Part shown: piece by piece, positions 1 to 8,385 of the stretch
Position numbering within the stretch: position 1 is the first letter of the stretch
Layout of the letters: the number at the start of each line of letters is the position of its first letter
NCBI GenBank assembly: GCA_002375465.1
Contig: DFLT01000014.1
Location: forward strand, 137,577 to 201,576
DNA length: 64,000 bases
DNA from: Alphaproteobacteria bacterium UBA3612
Lineage (GTDB): Bacteria; Pseudomonadota; Alphaproteobacteria; Sphingomonadales; Sphingomonadaceae
Reading direction: 5' to 3'
Position numbers and translations under genes: made by a program
Notes under the pieces: model-generated
What the model was told of the DNA's origin: nothing
The model's input: only the letters and a program-made list of their open reading frames with translations
Databases searched by the model: none

Positions 1-654
1 TTCGAAATAGCGTTCGGCGTCCGCCTCTGTTCGGGCGGCTTCGCCCAGCATGTCAAAGCTGGCGGTGAAGCCACGGTGCTCCGGCTTGTCCATGCGGACG
101 AGTGCCTCGTCTATGCTCCGGCCCATCACGAACACCTGGCCCATTATCTTCATCGCGGCGGCCACGGCACTGCGTACGAAAGGTTCGGACGTTCGACCGA
201 TCAGACGGGAAAGCGCCGTTTTCTTGGCACTGTCGCCTACCAGGGTGCGGGTCACAACGAGGCCCCAAGTGGCGCTGTTTACAAGGGGAGAGTCGCTCGC
301 CCCCTTATGTGTGTTCCAGTTCGCATCGCCCAGCTTGTCGGCAATCAGCAGGTCGCGTGTCGAATCGTCCGGTACCCGCAGGAATGCCTCGGCAAGCGCG
401 AGTAAGGCGATCCCCTCATCGGTGTTAAGTCGATATTCGTGAAGGAATTTCGCGACCCAGCTATCGCGTTCCGCGGCTTTCAGGTCCGCGAGCAGGCCGA
501 AGGCACGTCCCTCGACGCGACTACGCTCCGCTCGTTTAAGTCGCGCAGAATCGACAAGTTCGGAAAGAACCTCAGGTTCGGGCGCACGGTGCAGTCGGCG
601 CATCTCCTGAAGGAAGGGGTCGGGGCTCATGTCTGTCATAGGGTGCATATTCAT
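1..654 (-). CDS. putA: PutA proline dehydrogenase, N-terminal part (runs off window)
   Basis: This is the first ~218 residues of the bifunctional flavoprotein that oxidises proline to pyrroline-5-carboxylate and then to glutamate. Only the N-terminal arm and the start of the proline dehydrogenase barrel lie in the window. Diagnostic stretches are LNTDEGIALLALAEAFLRVP and, further on, KIMGQVFVMGRSIDEAL followed by SFDMLGEAA, all typical of the PutA segment before and at the first barrel strands. The gene continues past base 1. Three in-frame ATGs (654, 648, 639) sit close together without a convincing Shine-Dalgarno, so the exact start is uncertain. It is divergent from the MaoC gene across about 50 bases. 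Confidence 0.85.
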   Translation of the reverse strand, partial: MNMHPMTDMSPDPFLQEMRRLHRAPEPEVLSELVDSARLKRAERSRVEGRAFGLLADLKAAERDSWVAKFLHEYRLNTDEGIALLALAEAFLRVPDDSTRDLLIADKLGDANWNTHKGASDSPLVNSATWGLVVTRTLVGDSAKKTALSRLIGRTSEPFVRSAVAAAMKIMGQVFVMGRSIDEALVRMDKPEHRGFTASFDMLGEAARTEADAERYFE

Positions 655-704
655 GAGGGAAGGCATAGAGAAGCTAGAACTCAAATCAATGCAAGGAGTG
701 CCGT

Positions 705-1166
705 GTGGCGCCAAAAATGATGTCAAAAGAGGAATTTCTAGGGCTAACCGGGAATGAAGTGGGGGTTTCCGACTGGTTTGATGTAACCCAGGATAGGATT
801 GACCGCTTCGCCGAGGCTACGGAGGACGATCAGTTCATCCACGTCAACCCCCAGGCGGCCGCGCAGACACCTTTTGGTCAAACCATAGCGCACGGATTTC
901 TCTCTCTTTCCATGATCGCCGGAATGGGCATTGGCGTCATGCCGATGGTGGAGGGCGCCAAGATGGGCGTCAATTACGGCCTGAACCAGGTCCGTTTCCT
1001 GACACCCGTAAAAAGCGGCAAGCGCGTGCGCGGCCGCTATGTAATGGCAGAGGTCCGAGAGCGCGCCCGCGGCATTATACAGACGACCTATGACGTCACG
1101 GTAGAGATAGAGGGTGAAGCCAAGCCTGCCCTGAAGGCCGAGTGGATCAACCTGGTCTACACCTGA
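705..1166 (+). CDS. MaoC-family (hotdog) enoyl-CoA hydratase
   Basis: A 153-residue single-hotdog MaoC-like hydratase that would hydrate a trans-2-enoyl-CoA. The hydratase-2 signature is visible: Asp41 and His46 in EDDQFIHVNP, followed by a conserved FGQTIAHGFLSLSM segment (residues 57-70). The length matches stand-alone MaoC proteins. A GTG at 705 is preferred because AAGGAG lies six bases upstream; ATG 717 and 720 are alternatives. The thiolase follows 78 bases downstream on the same strand, so the pair probably works together in fatty-acyl-CoA or related acyl-CoA breakdown. The substrate cannot be read from sequence. Confidence 0.88.
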   Translation: MAPKMMSKEEFLGLTGNEVGVSDWFDVTQDRIDRFAEATEDDQFIHVNPQAAAQTPFGQTIAHGFLSLSMIAGMGIGVMPMVEGAKMGVNYGLNQVRFLTPVKSGKRVRGRYVMAEVRERARGIIQTTYDVTVEIEGEAKPALKAEWINLVYT

Positions 1167-1197
1167 CCGGATCTGGATAACCAACCGAAATTAAATG

Positions 1198-1218
1198 CGT
1201 CCTGCAAAAATCAGGACG
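1198..1218 (+). other. Small hairpin before the thiolase gene
   Basis: CGTCCTG and CAGGACG form a perfect 7-bp stem around a CAAAAAT loop, ending 12 bases before the AAGGA ribosome-binding site of the thiolase gene. There is no T-run, so it is not a convincing terminator; it could stabilise the thiolase message or separate it from the MaoC transcript. Confidence 0.25.
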
Positions 1219-1244
1219 AAAGAATACCGAAAGGAAAAACTTAA

Positions 1245-2423
1245 ATGCGGGAAGCCGTTATCGTATCCACCGCCCGGACACCTATTGGCCGCGCGTATCG
1301 CGGGGCATTCAACAATACACCATCGCCGACGCTCGCTGGCCACGCCATCGAACATGCAGTGAAGCGCGCCGGCATTGAGGGTACCGAGGTTGATGACGTC
1401 ATCATCGGTGCCGCCATGCAACAGGGCGTTCAGGCCACCAATGTAGCCCGCAATTCGCTGCTTCGCGCCGGACTGCCTGTTAGCGTTTCCGGCATGTCGC
1501 TGGATCGTCAGTGCGCGTCCGGTCTGATGGCCATCGCCACTGCAGCAAAGCAAATCATGGTCGACAATATGACTATTGCAATTGGCGGCGGCGTGGAATC
1601 CATTTCCATGGTCCAGACGCCAGAGATGCGCGTCGGCGCCGACCCCGAACTCGTCGAGATGCACCCCGACATCTACATGCCAATGTTGCAAACGGCGGAA
1701 GTCGTCGCGGAACGTTACGGCATCTCCCGCGAGGCGCAGGACGAATATGGCCTGCAGTCGCAGCAACGAACCGCCGCCGCTCAGGAAGCCGGCAAGTTCG
1801 ATGACGAGATCGTTTCCCTTACCCGCACAATGCTGATGAAGAACAAGGAGACGGGTGACGTCAGCGAGCACGAGGTTACGCTGGACAAGGATGAAGGAAA
1901 CCGGCCCGAGACAACGCTGGAGGGTCTGCAGGGGCTGAAGCCCGTAATGGGGCCGGACAAGGTTATTACGGCCGGGAACGCGTCGCAGCTTTCCGACGGG
2001 GCCAGCGCCTCCGTTTTGATGGAGGCCAGGGAGGCAGAGAGACGCGGCCTCTCCCCGCTTGGCCGTTATGTCGGCATGGCGGTCGCCGGACTGGAGCCGG
2101 ACGAAATGGGCATCGGGCCTGTTTTCGCGATCCCGAAACTGCTGAAGCAGACAGGCATCAAGATGGACGATATCGGCCTTTGGGAGTTGAATGAGGCCTT
2201 CGCGGTGCAGGTGCTCTATTGCCGCGACAAGCTGGGGATTCCGAACGAGTTGCTGAACGTGAATGGCGGCGCCATTTCGATCGGCCACCCATATGGCATG
2301 TCTGGCGCTCGGATGACCGGTCACGCGCTGATCGAGGGGAAGCGGCGCGGCGCCAAATATGTCTGCGTCACCATGTGTGTCGGCGGCGGCATGGGTGCTG
2401 CCGGCCTGTTCGAGGTTCTGTAA
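1245..2423 (+). CDS. Acetyl-CoA acyltransferase (thiolase)
   Basis: A full-length 392-residue thiolase catalysing thiolytic cleavage of 3-ketoacyl-CoA or the reverse condensation. The acylated nucleophile is Cys90 in SLDRQCASG. WELNEAFAVQ (313-322), His348 in SIGHPYGMSG and the general-base Cys378 in MCVGGGMG complete the active site. ATG 1245 has AAGGA nine bases upstream. It lies downstream of the MaoC hydratase in the same direction. The sequence does not separate a degradative FadA type from a biosynthetic acetoacetyl-CoA thiolase; with MaoC next to it a degradative role is more likely. Confidence 0.93.
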   Translation: MREAVIVSTARTPIGRAYRGAFNNTPSPTLAGHAIEHAVKRAGIEGTEVDDVIIGAAMQQGVQATNVARNSLLRAGLPVSVSGMSLDRQCASGLMAIATAAKQIMVDNMTIAIGGGVESISMVQTPEMRVGADPELVEMHPDIYMPMLQTAEVVAERYGISREAQDEYGLQSQQRTAAAQEAGKFDDEIVSLTRTMLMKNKETGDVSEHEVTLDKDEGNRPETTLEGLQGLKPVMGPDKVITAGNASQLSDGASASVLMEAREAERRGLSPLGRYVGMAVAGLEPDEMGIGPVFAIPKLLKQTGIKMDDIGLWELNEAFAVQVLYCRDKLGIPNELLNVNGGAISIGHPYGMSGARMTGHALIEGKRRGAKYVCVTMCVGGGMGAAGLFEVL

Positions 2424-2429
2424 CCGGTA

Positions 2430-2469
2430 CGCGCTGGTCCGGGGTGTTTCGAATCTCCGGACCAGCGCG
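2430..2469 (+). terminator. Probable terminator after thiolase
   Basis: A perfect 13-bp inverted repeat (stem CGCGCTGGTCCGG) encloses a 14-base loop, starting six bases after the thiolase stop. It is followed only by a weak pyrimidine stretch, so termination may be incomplete. Confidence 0.5.
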
Positions 2470-2587
2470 CTTCCATGGGCGCGTCCCGTCCTGCGGCGTT
2501 TCGTCCAGCTTTATGCGGAACATTGACGCCGGCTCTCTCGTTGCCTTCCCGTCTGGAAAAGCACTGGATTTACGAGAGGAAGCACAT

Positions 2588-3085
2588 ATGACCGACGACG
2601 ATTTCAAGAAAAAATTCTGGAAGCATCTGGACGACAGTCCCTTCGTAATGCTGGCCATCAGTGGCAATGATCATTCGCACAGCCAGCCAATGACTGCTCA
2701 GTTCGACGATGATTTGCCAAACGACCTCTATTTCTTCACCTCCAGCCACAATGGCTTCGTCAAGGCCGCGCAGGCTGGCGAGCGTGACGCCGTAGTCAGC
2801 TTTTCATCGAAGGGGCATGATTTCTTCGCAAGCGTTCACGGTCTTATTACGATCGACAATGACGAAGCAAAGATCGACAAGTTTTGGTCGCCTATGGTCG
2901 CTGCCTGGTTCGAAGAAGGCCGTGACGATCCTCAGGTGACGCTGATCCGCGTGGATCTGGGCCGCGCTGAGTTCTGGGAAGCCGGCACAGGATCGTTCAT
3001 GAAGGAAATGGCGAGCGCCATTTTCAACAAGAGCGCCCACGAACAAGGACGCAAGCATCAGCGCGAAACCCGCTTCGCAGCCTGA
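2588..3085 (+). CDS. Pyridoxamine 5'-phosphate oxidase-like protein (general stress protein 26 family)
   Basis: A 165-residue split-barrel flavin-binding protein of the general-stress-26 type. Family features are the N-terminal helix, the MLAISGNDHSHSQPMTAQF strand pair (27-45), DLYFFTSSHNGFVKA, and the late FWSPMVAAWFEEGRDDP segment that distinguishes these from true PdxH enzymes. Substrate is unknown; members bind FMN or FAD and are linked to oxidative or general stress. ATG 2588 is chosen because GAGAGGA lies about eight bases before it; a longer reading upstream would run over the thiolase gene. It is a single-gene unit bounded by hairpins on both sides. Confidence 0.88.
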   Translation: MTDDDFKKKFWKHLDDSPFVMLAISGNDHSHSQPMTAQFDDDLPNDLYFFTSSHNGFVKAAQAGERDAVVSFSSKGHDFFASVHGLITIDNDEAKIDKFWSPMVAAWFEEGRDDPQVTLIRVDLGRAEFWEAGTGSFMKEMASAIFNKSAHEQGRKHQRETRFAA

Positions 3086-3094
3086 TGTCAGTTC

Positions 3095-3134
3095 GGAGAG
3101 GCTGGTACAGACCAGCCTCTCCGCAGATCTTTTT
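3095..3134 (+). terminator. Rho-independent terminator
   Basis: GGAGAGGCTGGT and ACCAGCCTCTCC form a perfect 12-bp stem with an ACAG tetraloop just after the split-barrel gene. A CTTTTT run follows at 3129-3134. It also faces the convergent epimerase gene. Confidence 0.8.
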
Positions 3135-3197
3135 CTCCGACCGGCCGGTCATCAGCCTGACGGGCTGAAATCCCAAACCTGTCCCAAGATGCCCAAT

Positions 3198-4184
3198 TCA
3201 GCCCCACAATTCCGGCGCGGGCGGGTGAACGTCCGAATTTTCGAACGTGAGAGGATGTTCCCTGTCCCGGGCCAACAGCAGCGGCCCATCCAAATCGGCA
3301 AACTGGCCCTTCATGGCGGCGAAAAAAGCCGGGGCGATCCCCAGCGAAGTCGACAGCATGCAGCCCGTCATGATTCCAACACCGGCGGCTTTGGCCGCTT
3401 CAATCATCCTCATGGCCTCTGTCAGGCCACCGGCCTTGTCCAACTTGATATTGATGAAATCGAAACGCCCCAGGCAGTCGTCCAACGTTGCCAGATCGTG
3501 GGCACTCTCATCGGCGCAGAACGGGATATCTCCGCCCAGGGCCTCCATATCGGCCTCTTGCCCAGCCGGCAGGGGCTGCTCGATCAGTTCCACCCTGAGC
3601 GGGGACAGTGATGCCACCATACGCGGTATGTCTATGTCGCCCCACGCCTCGTTCGCATCGGCGATAATGCGGGCATGGGGCGCGGCGCGGCGCACGGCGG
3701 CGATACGATCTTCGTCTCCCTCGCCCGCCAGCTTGACCTTCAGCAACTCCCGATTGGCCGCCTTGCGGGCCGCCGCCTCCATCACTTCCGGCTCACCGAC
3801 GCTGATCGTATAGGCCGTCAACATTGGGGAGGGGCGCGGCAGACCGAGGCGTTGCCAGACCCGCGTACCCGTCAATTTTGATTCCAGATCCCACAGCGCC
3901 GCATCGAGCGCGTTTCGCGCTGCCCCCGCCGACATTTCCGTGAGCAGGTCTTCACGAGAGATGGAGCCACCGACCGCGGCGGCCATGCGAAACAACTCGG
4001 CGGCAACACCTTCCGCCGTCTCGCCCCGGTAGTAGATGGGCGTAGATTCGCCGCGTCCCCGCACATCGCCGACCGATATCTCCGCCACCACCACATCGAC
4101 ATGGGTTTTCGCCCCCCTCGATATGGTGAAGGCTCCTTCGGTGGGAAACCGCTCGATACGGACGCTGAGAACAGGCTGTGGCAT
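3198..4184 (-). CDS. Dipeptide epimerase, enolase superfamily
   Basis: A 328-residue member of the muconate-lactonising subgroup of the enolase superfamily, most like L-Ala-D/L-Glu (dipeptide) epimerases that help recycle murein peptides. The complete catalytic set is visible: Lys149 and Lys151 (LKVK), metal ligands Asp176 (ADANEAW), Glu202 (LIEQPL) and Asp225 (FCADES), and the second-face base Lys247 (INIKLDKAGG). ATG 4184 gives the usual short start before the capping domain; ATG 4196 is also possible, and anything longer would overlap the divergent PilZ gene. Dipeptide preference is inferred from family resemblance. The neighbouring genes give no pathway, although NlpC/P60 and AnmK proteins elsewhere in the window also belong to murein turnover. 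Confidence 0.88.
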   Translation of the reverse strand: MPQPVLSVRIERFPTEGAFTISRGAKTHVDVVVAEISVGDVRGRGESTPIYYRGETAEGVAAELFRMAAAVGGSISREDLLTEMSAGAARNALDAALWDLESKLTGTRVWQRLGLPRPSPMLTAYTISVGEPEVMEAAARKAANRELLKVKLAGEGDEDRIAAVRRAAPHARIIADANEAWGDIDIPRMVASLSPLRVELIEQPLPAGQEADMEALGGDIPFCADESAHDLATLDDCLGRFDFINIKLDKAGGLTEAMRMIEAAKAAGVGIMTGCMLSTSLGIAPAFFAAMKGQFADLDGPLLLARDREHPLTFENSDVHPPAPELWG

Positions 4185-4213
4185 AATTTGTCTCATACAG
4201 ATCGCTGCGGCAT

Positions 4214-4552
4214 ATGCGAACCATGACGAAGGACCAAGATCCGCGCCGCCAGGTCCGCGCCGATACCGATCATCTTGCTGCACTGGACGTCGATGGGAAG
4301 ACCCTGAACGTTCGCGTGCTGGATGTCACGATGACTGGTGCGAGAGTTCAGCTCAGTGCGAAAATTTCCGGGGATGGCGTGCTGACCTTCAAAAGTGTAC
4401 GTATGGGAAGTCGTCCCGCTCGGCTGGTCTGGCGTGAAGGGGATATGGTCGGCCTTCGATTCATCGACTCCGAGGCTATGGTAGCGGAAAGGCGCGGCTT
4501 GCCGTCTGCCAGGCACTGGCTGTCGTGCCTGCTAGGCAAAACGCTTCCTTAA
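4214..4552 (+). CDS. PilZ-domain protein (putative c-di-GMP effector)
   Basis: A 112-residue single-domain PilZ protein. The N-terminal RxxxR motif is RRQVR (11-15) and the second motif is DVTMTG (37-42), in which the usual Ser of [D/N]xSxxG is Thr. The LVWREGDMVGLRF strand near residue 75 completes the barrel. It would bind c-di-GMP if the Thr is tolerated. It stands head-to-head with the epimerase and just upstream of the secretion operon, which makes surface secretion a possible target, but that is inference. ATG 4223 is an alternative start. Confidence 0.82.
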   Translation: MRTMTKDQDPRRQVRADTDHLAALDVDGKTLNVRVLDVTMTGARVQLSAKISGDGVLTFKSVRMGSRPARLVWREGDMVGLRFIDSEAMVAERRGLPSARHWLSCLLGKTLP

Positions 4553-4630
4553 CCTGTCCGCCCTAGGCATTGGTCCCGGCGCCGTTAACCGTCTAAGGGG
4601 CGGCGGCCCACTGTTTATCCGAGGTGTTTG

Positions 4631-6568
4631 ATGGCGATCCGCCACCAGTCAATGATCTTTCTGATGATAACCTTGGCTGTTCCCGCTCCTGCGGCGGGGC
4701 AGGCAGTCATTGAAACCCTTGCCTTTGAACGCACCGAAGACGGCGGAACGGTTACAATGTCGGTGCGCGGAGCGCATGGTGAGCCAAGATTTCTCGCGCT
4801 TAATAATCCCGCTCGTCTTGTGCTCGACCTGCCTGGCATCCGCACGGAAAATCGCAAAATCAACGGCGAAGGGGCGATCGCATCCATGCGCGTCGGCCAG
4901 TATAAGCCCGACACGGCACGGCTCGCCCTTGATTTGATAAAACCCATGCAGATCAGTGGCAGCGAACACCGGGATGGAAAGCTGCTCATTTCCCTCTCCG
5001 AAACCAGCGCGGAAGCGTTTGCGGCTTTAACGAAGCTAAGGCCTGCCAACCTCCCGCGCGTGCAGAGCGGGTCGAGCGGTATTGCTACCACGCCAGCGCA
5101 AACTCCGTCTCCCCCCAGTTCCGGATCAAACCCGGATGGTCCTGCGAAACATACCGCTTCGCCCGTACAGCTTGCCTATTTTCAAAGCGCGTCGGAACGC
5201 ATCGTCGACACGGTGGCGCAGGACAACACAGCCGGCGCGCCACGACTGCCGCTACCCTCCGGCGCGCCGCTTTCGATCACCGCCGAGAATGACCCGCTTC
5301 TTAACCTGTCCAAGCAGACTGAAAGTCAGGAAGTATTTCGGGCCGTCATTGCGACAGCCGTCGCGCGCCATCCCAGCATCGCAGAAGCAGAGGCGAATGT
5401 AGACAGGGAGCGGGCCGAGCGGCGGGAGGCCCAGATGGGCCTTGTTCCCGATATCGAACTTGGCATCGCCGGTCGGCAAAGCATCACGCGCAATTTCGGG
5501 AATGACGTTGATACCGTGGTCGAACGTGCGCGGTCCCGAGGGCGCCTGGACGCGTCATTTATCGTACAACAGACGATCCTGGATTTCGGCGCCACTTCCG
5601 CGCGCATCGAGGCGGCGAAGCACGAATTGACCGCTGCGGCCCTGGAAACTGACGCGGCTGCCGAACGCACCGCACTTTCCGCCGTGGCGGCCTGGTACGA
5701 CGTATTCGCCTATCGCGCGCTGGTCGACCTGACGGAAGCGTTTCTTGCCAATCAGCAGGAGTTCCGGGAGGCGATCTCAGGCCGCATCGAAAGTGGCGTC
5801 AACGCGGAGGGCGACCTCGCCCGCGTTGAAAGTTCGCTCGCGACCACTGGCGCCAGCCTGGCGCAATACCGTCGGCTCGCTGCGAATGCGGAGGCGCGCT
5901 ACACAGAAATGATCGGATCGCCGCCACCGCCGGGCACTCAGCGCGCTCCGGCACCCGACGTTCCTGCGATAACGAAAGACATGGCGCAGTTTCTGGCGCG
6001 CGAATCGCCCTCGGTCGAGGCGGCGCGCCAAAAGGCCGATGCGGGTTATGATGAAAGTCGCGCGGTCGATGCCAACCGCCTGCCATCCGTTTCCGCCGGC
6101 CTGGAGGGCGGGCGCTATGGCGTGTTCGACCGCGACGGCTCGACTGATTACGACATCCGGGCGACGATCAACGTCCGGCAGCGGTTTTTCGCCGGCACCT
6201 TCGCGCGGGCAGATGCGCAAAAGGCGGCGGCGGCGGCACTTCGCGCGCGCGCCGACGCAGTAGCGGAGGAGGCGGCAAGAGAGGCGGCCATCGCCTGGGC
6301 GGATGTAGATGCGCTGGAGGCAGAGCTTGAGGCGCTGGAAAACAATTATCTTGCCAGCCGCCGGACCCGCGATGTGCTGGCCGAAAGGTTTGCCGTCGCA
6401 CGTGGCAGTCTTTTTGACGTATTGCAGGCGGAAGACAGTTATTTCGCGGTCGCGGGGCGCTATGTGCAGGCACTGACCGAGCGCGACGCCGCTCATTATG
6501 TGCTGCTGGCCCGAACCGGGCGCCTGCTTGAGGCGCTGGGCATCGACACAAGAGGAAATCTGGAGTGA
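4631..6568 (+). CDS. TolC-family outer-membrane secretion protein with N-terminal AMIN domain
   Basis: A 645-residue protein, long for the TolC family (about 430-500). A signal peptide (about residues 1-24) is followed by an AMIN-like domain at about 25-125 (PARLVLDLPGI, then VGQYKPDTARLALDL), a Pro/Ser/Gly-rich linker (about 130-220), and a complete TolC/OEP domain from about 230 to the end. The latter has the paired long helices, including the second-repeat ending DVLAERFAVARGSLFDVLQA. AMIN domains in AmiC and PilQ bind septal peptidoglycan, so this tunnel may be tethered to the cell wall. ATG 4631 is chosen over TTG 4628 because GAGG sits six bases upstream. Its stop overlaps the ABC transporter start, placing it first in a three-gene type I secretion operon. 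Confidence 0.9.
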   Translation: MAIRHQSMIFLMITLAVPAPAAGQAVIETLAFERTEDGGTVTMSVRGAHGEPRFLALNNPARLVLDLPGIRTENRKINGEGAIASMRVGQYKPDTARLALDLIKPMQISGSEHRDGKLLISLSETSAEAFAALTKLRPANLPRVQSGSSGIATTPAQTPSPPSSGSNPDGPAKHTASPVQLAYFQSASERIVDTVAQDNTAGAPRLPLPSGAPLSITAENDPLLNLSKQTESQEVFRAVIATAVARHPSIAEAEANVDRERAERREAQMGLVPDIELGIAGRQSITRNFGNDVDTVVERARSRGRLDASFIVQQTILDFGATSARIEAAKHELTAAALETDAAAERTALSAVAAWYDVFAYRALVDLTEAFLANQQEFREAISGRIESGVNAEGDLARVESSLATTGASLAQYRRLAANAEARYTEMIGSPPPPGTQRAPAPDVPAITKDMAQFLARESPSVEAARQKADAGYDESRAVDANRLPSVSAGLEGGRYGVFDRDGSTDYDIRATINVRQRFFAGTFARADAQKAAAAALRARADAVAEEAAREAAIAWADVDALEAELEALENNYLASRRTRDVLAERFAVARGSLFDVLQAEDSYFAVAGRYVQALTERDAAHYVLLARTGRLLEALGIDTRGNLE

Positions 6569-8385
6569 GCATGCAAACGGCCGCGTCTGCCGACATGGAA
6601 TTCACGGCAAAACCGCCGCGGTTCGCCGACTGGCTGATGGAGCCGATGCGTGAGAACCGCTCGGTCTATCACCGCGTCGCGCTCGCTGCGGTGTTCATCA
6701 ATATTTTTGCACTCGCCTCCAGCCTGTTTACGATGGTGGTTTACGACCGCGTGGTGCCGAACAATGCGGTCGATTCGCTGATCGCGCTTTCGATCGGCCT
6801 CGGCATCGTCATTATTTTCGATTTCATATTGAAACTGCTGAGAAGCTATTTCACCGATCTTGCCGGCGCCAGTATCGACCGCGACGTCGGCAGCCGTGTG
6901 TTCGAACAATTGCTCTCCGTTCGTCTGGACGCGAAGCGGGGATCGACAGGTGCCCTTGCCGGTTTGATGCGCGAGTTGGAAACGTTGCGCGACTTTTTCG
7001 CCAGCGCCACCGTGACGGCAATCGTCGATGTGCCGTTCATTCTCCTGACGCTCACCGTTATCGCCGTCATTGGCGGACCTGTCGTTTTCGTTCCTGCCGC
7101 AATGGTGCCATTGGTCATTCTGGCTGGGTATCTGACTCACCCGGCAATGGATCGGCTGAGTGCAAAGGGCATGGGGCAGGGGCTGTTGAAGCAGACTGTC
7201 CTCGTCGAAACCATTGGCGGCCTCGAAACCGTCAAGGTCGCGGGTGCCGGGCGTATGCTGACGGGGCGCTGGGTCGACGCCATCGACGAACATGCGGAAA
7301 CGTCGCTGCGCCAGCGCCTGATCGGCAATATCGGCATTACGCTCAGTCAATCGGCGCAGATGATCAGCTATGCCGGGGTCGTGATTGTGGGCGTCGGGCG
7401 GATTGCCGAGAATGAATTGTCCATGGGCGGCCTGATTGCCTGCTCGATCCTCGCCGGTCGTGCCGTCGCACCGCTGGCGCAGATCGCCAATCTGCTTTCG
7501 CGCCTGACGACCACGCGTGCGGCATATCGACAGATCAACGGCCTGATGAATACACGCCGGGAAGGGCCGTCGGGCGAGGCGCTGCAGCTGGCGAACCCGC
7601 GCGGCGATATCGAGTTTCGTAATGTCAGCTTCAAATATCCTAATACGGTAGAAAAGGCGCTGGACGGCGTCAGCTTTACCATCCGCGCGGGGGAACATGT
7701 CGCGGTTCTGGGGCGCGTAGGCTCCGGCAAGTCGACGATCGCAAAACTTGTGCTTGGCCTGTACGAGCCGGAGGAAGGGACGGTTCTGGTCGACGGCCTG
7801 GACGTGCGGCAGATCGATCCCATGACGCTCAGGACGAAGATCGGCACCACGATGCAGGAAACGGTGCTGTTGTCCGGCACGGTTCGCGACAACATCACCC
7901 TTGGTCGCGAGCATATCGATGACGAAGAGATGCTTCGGGCCGCAAAGATGGCGGGCACCCACGGGTTCATGCAGCATGTGACGAATGGCTATGATCGCCG
8001 GCTGGCGGATCGGGGCGAGGGGTTGTCGGGCGGCCAGCGCCAGTCGATTGGCCTTGCTCGCGCGCTTGCCGGGCGACCGAATATCCTTCTACTCGACGAA
8101 CCGTCGAGCCAGATGGACGCGCAGACCGAAGAAAAGGTGTTGCAACGCATTCAGCAAGAGGTTGCCGATCGCACGACGATCGTGATTACGCATCGACCGC
8201 CATTCTTGAAACTCGTCGACCGGATCATCCTGATGGATCGCGGCAAGGTCGTGGCCGACGGCCCGAAAGAAAAGGTTATGGAGCTGCTTAGGAAACGTCA
8301 GGGCAGCGTAGCCCAAACCTCCGGACAATCGGACCAGCGTCCTGGCAATGCCGGCGGTCTGGTTACCACGCGGATGAAGCCCTGA
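6565..8385 (+). CDS. Type I secretion ABC transporter, permease-ATPase
   Basis: A 606-residue half-transporter of the LapB/PrtD/RtxB group that powers one-step export through the HlyD-TolC channel. The first ~330 residues hold the six-helix membrane domain (hydrophobic from about residue 38). The ATPase has Walker A GRVGSGKST (383-391), signature LSGGQRQ (487-493) and Walker B ILLLDEPSSQMD with Glu512. There is no N-terminal C39 peptidase, so it should export non-cleaved (for example RTX-type) substrates rather than double-glycine leader peptides. GTG 6565 overlaps the upstream stop; ATG 6571, with GGAG five bases before it, is an equally good start. Translation appears coupled on both sides. 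Confidence 0.93.
   Translation: MSMQTAASADMEFTAKPPRFADWLMEPMRENRSVYHRVALAAVFINIFALASSLFTMVVYDRVVPNNAVDSLIALSIGLGIVIIFDFILKLLRSYFTDLAGASIDRDVGSRVFEQLLSVRLDAKRGSTGALAGLMRELETLRDFFASATVTAIVDVPFILLTLTVIAVIGGPVVFVPAAMVPLVILAGYLTHPAMDRLSAKGMGQGLLKQTVLVETIGGLETVKVAGAGRMLTGRWVDAIDEHAETSLRQRLIGNIGITLSQSAQMISYAGVVIVGVGRIAENELSMGGLIACSILAGRAVAPLAQIANLLSRLTTTRAAYRQINGLMNTRREGPSGEALQLANPRGDIEFRNVSFKYPNTVEKALDGVSFTIRAGEHVAVLGRVGSGKSTIAKLVLGLYEPEEGTVLVDGLDVRQIDPMTLRTKIGTTMQETVLLSGTVRDNITLGREHIDDEEMLRAAKMAGTHGFMQHVTNGYDRRLADRGEGLSGGQRQSIGLARALAGRPNILLLDEPSSQMDAQTEEKVLQRIQQEVADRTTIVITHRPPFLKLVDRIILMDRGKVVADGPKEKVMELLRKRQGSVAQTSGQSDQRPGNAGGLVTTRMKP

Noticed and set aside
1191..2324. Long minus-strand reading frame (377 codons) opposite the thiolase
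   Set aside because: Antisense shadow of a complete thiolase; low-complexity composition and no family motif.
6496..7977. 493-codon minus-strand frame opposite the secretion transporter
   Set aside because: Mirrors the ABC transporter; composition rich in His, Arg and Gln typical of antisense frames, and the plus-strand gene has full motifs.
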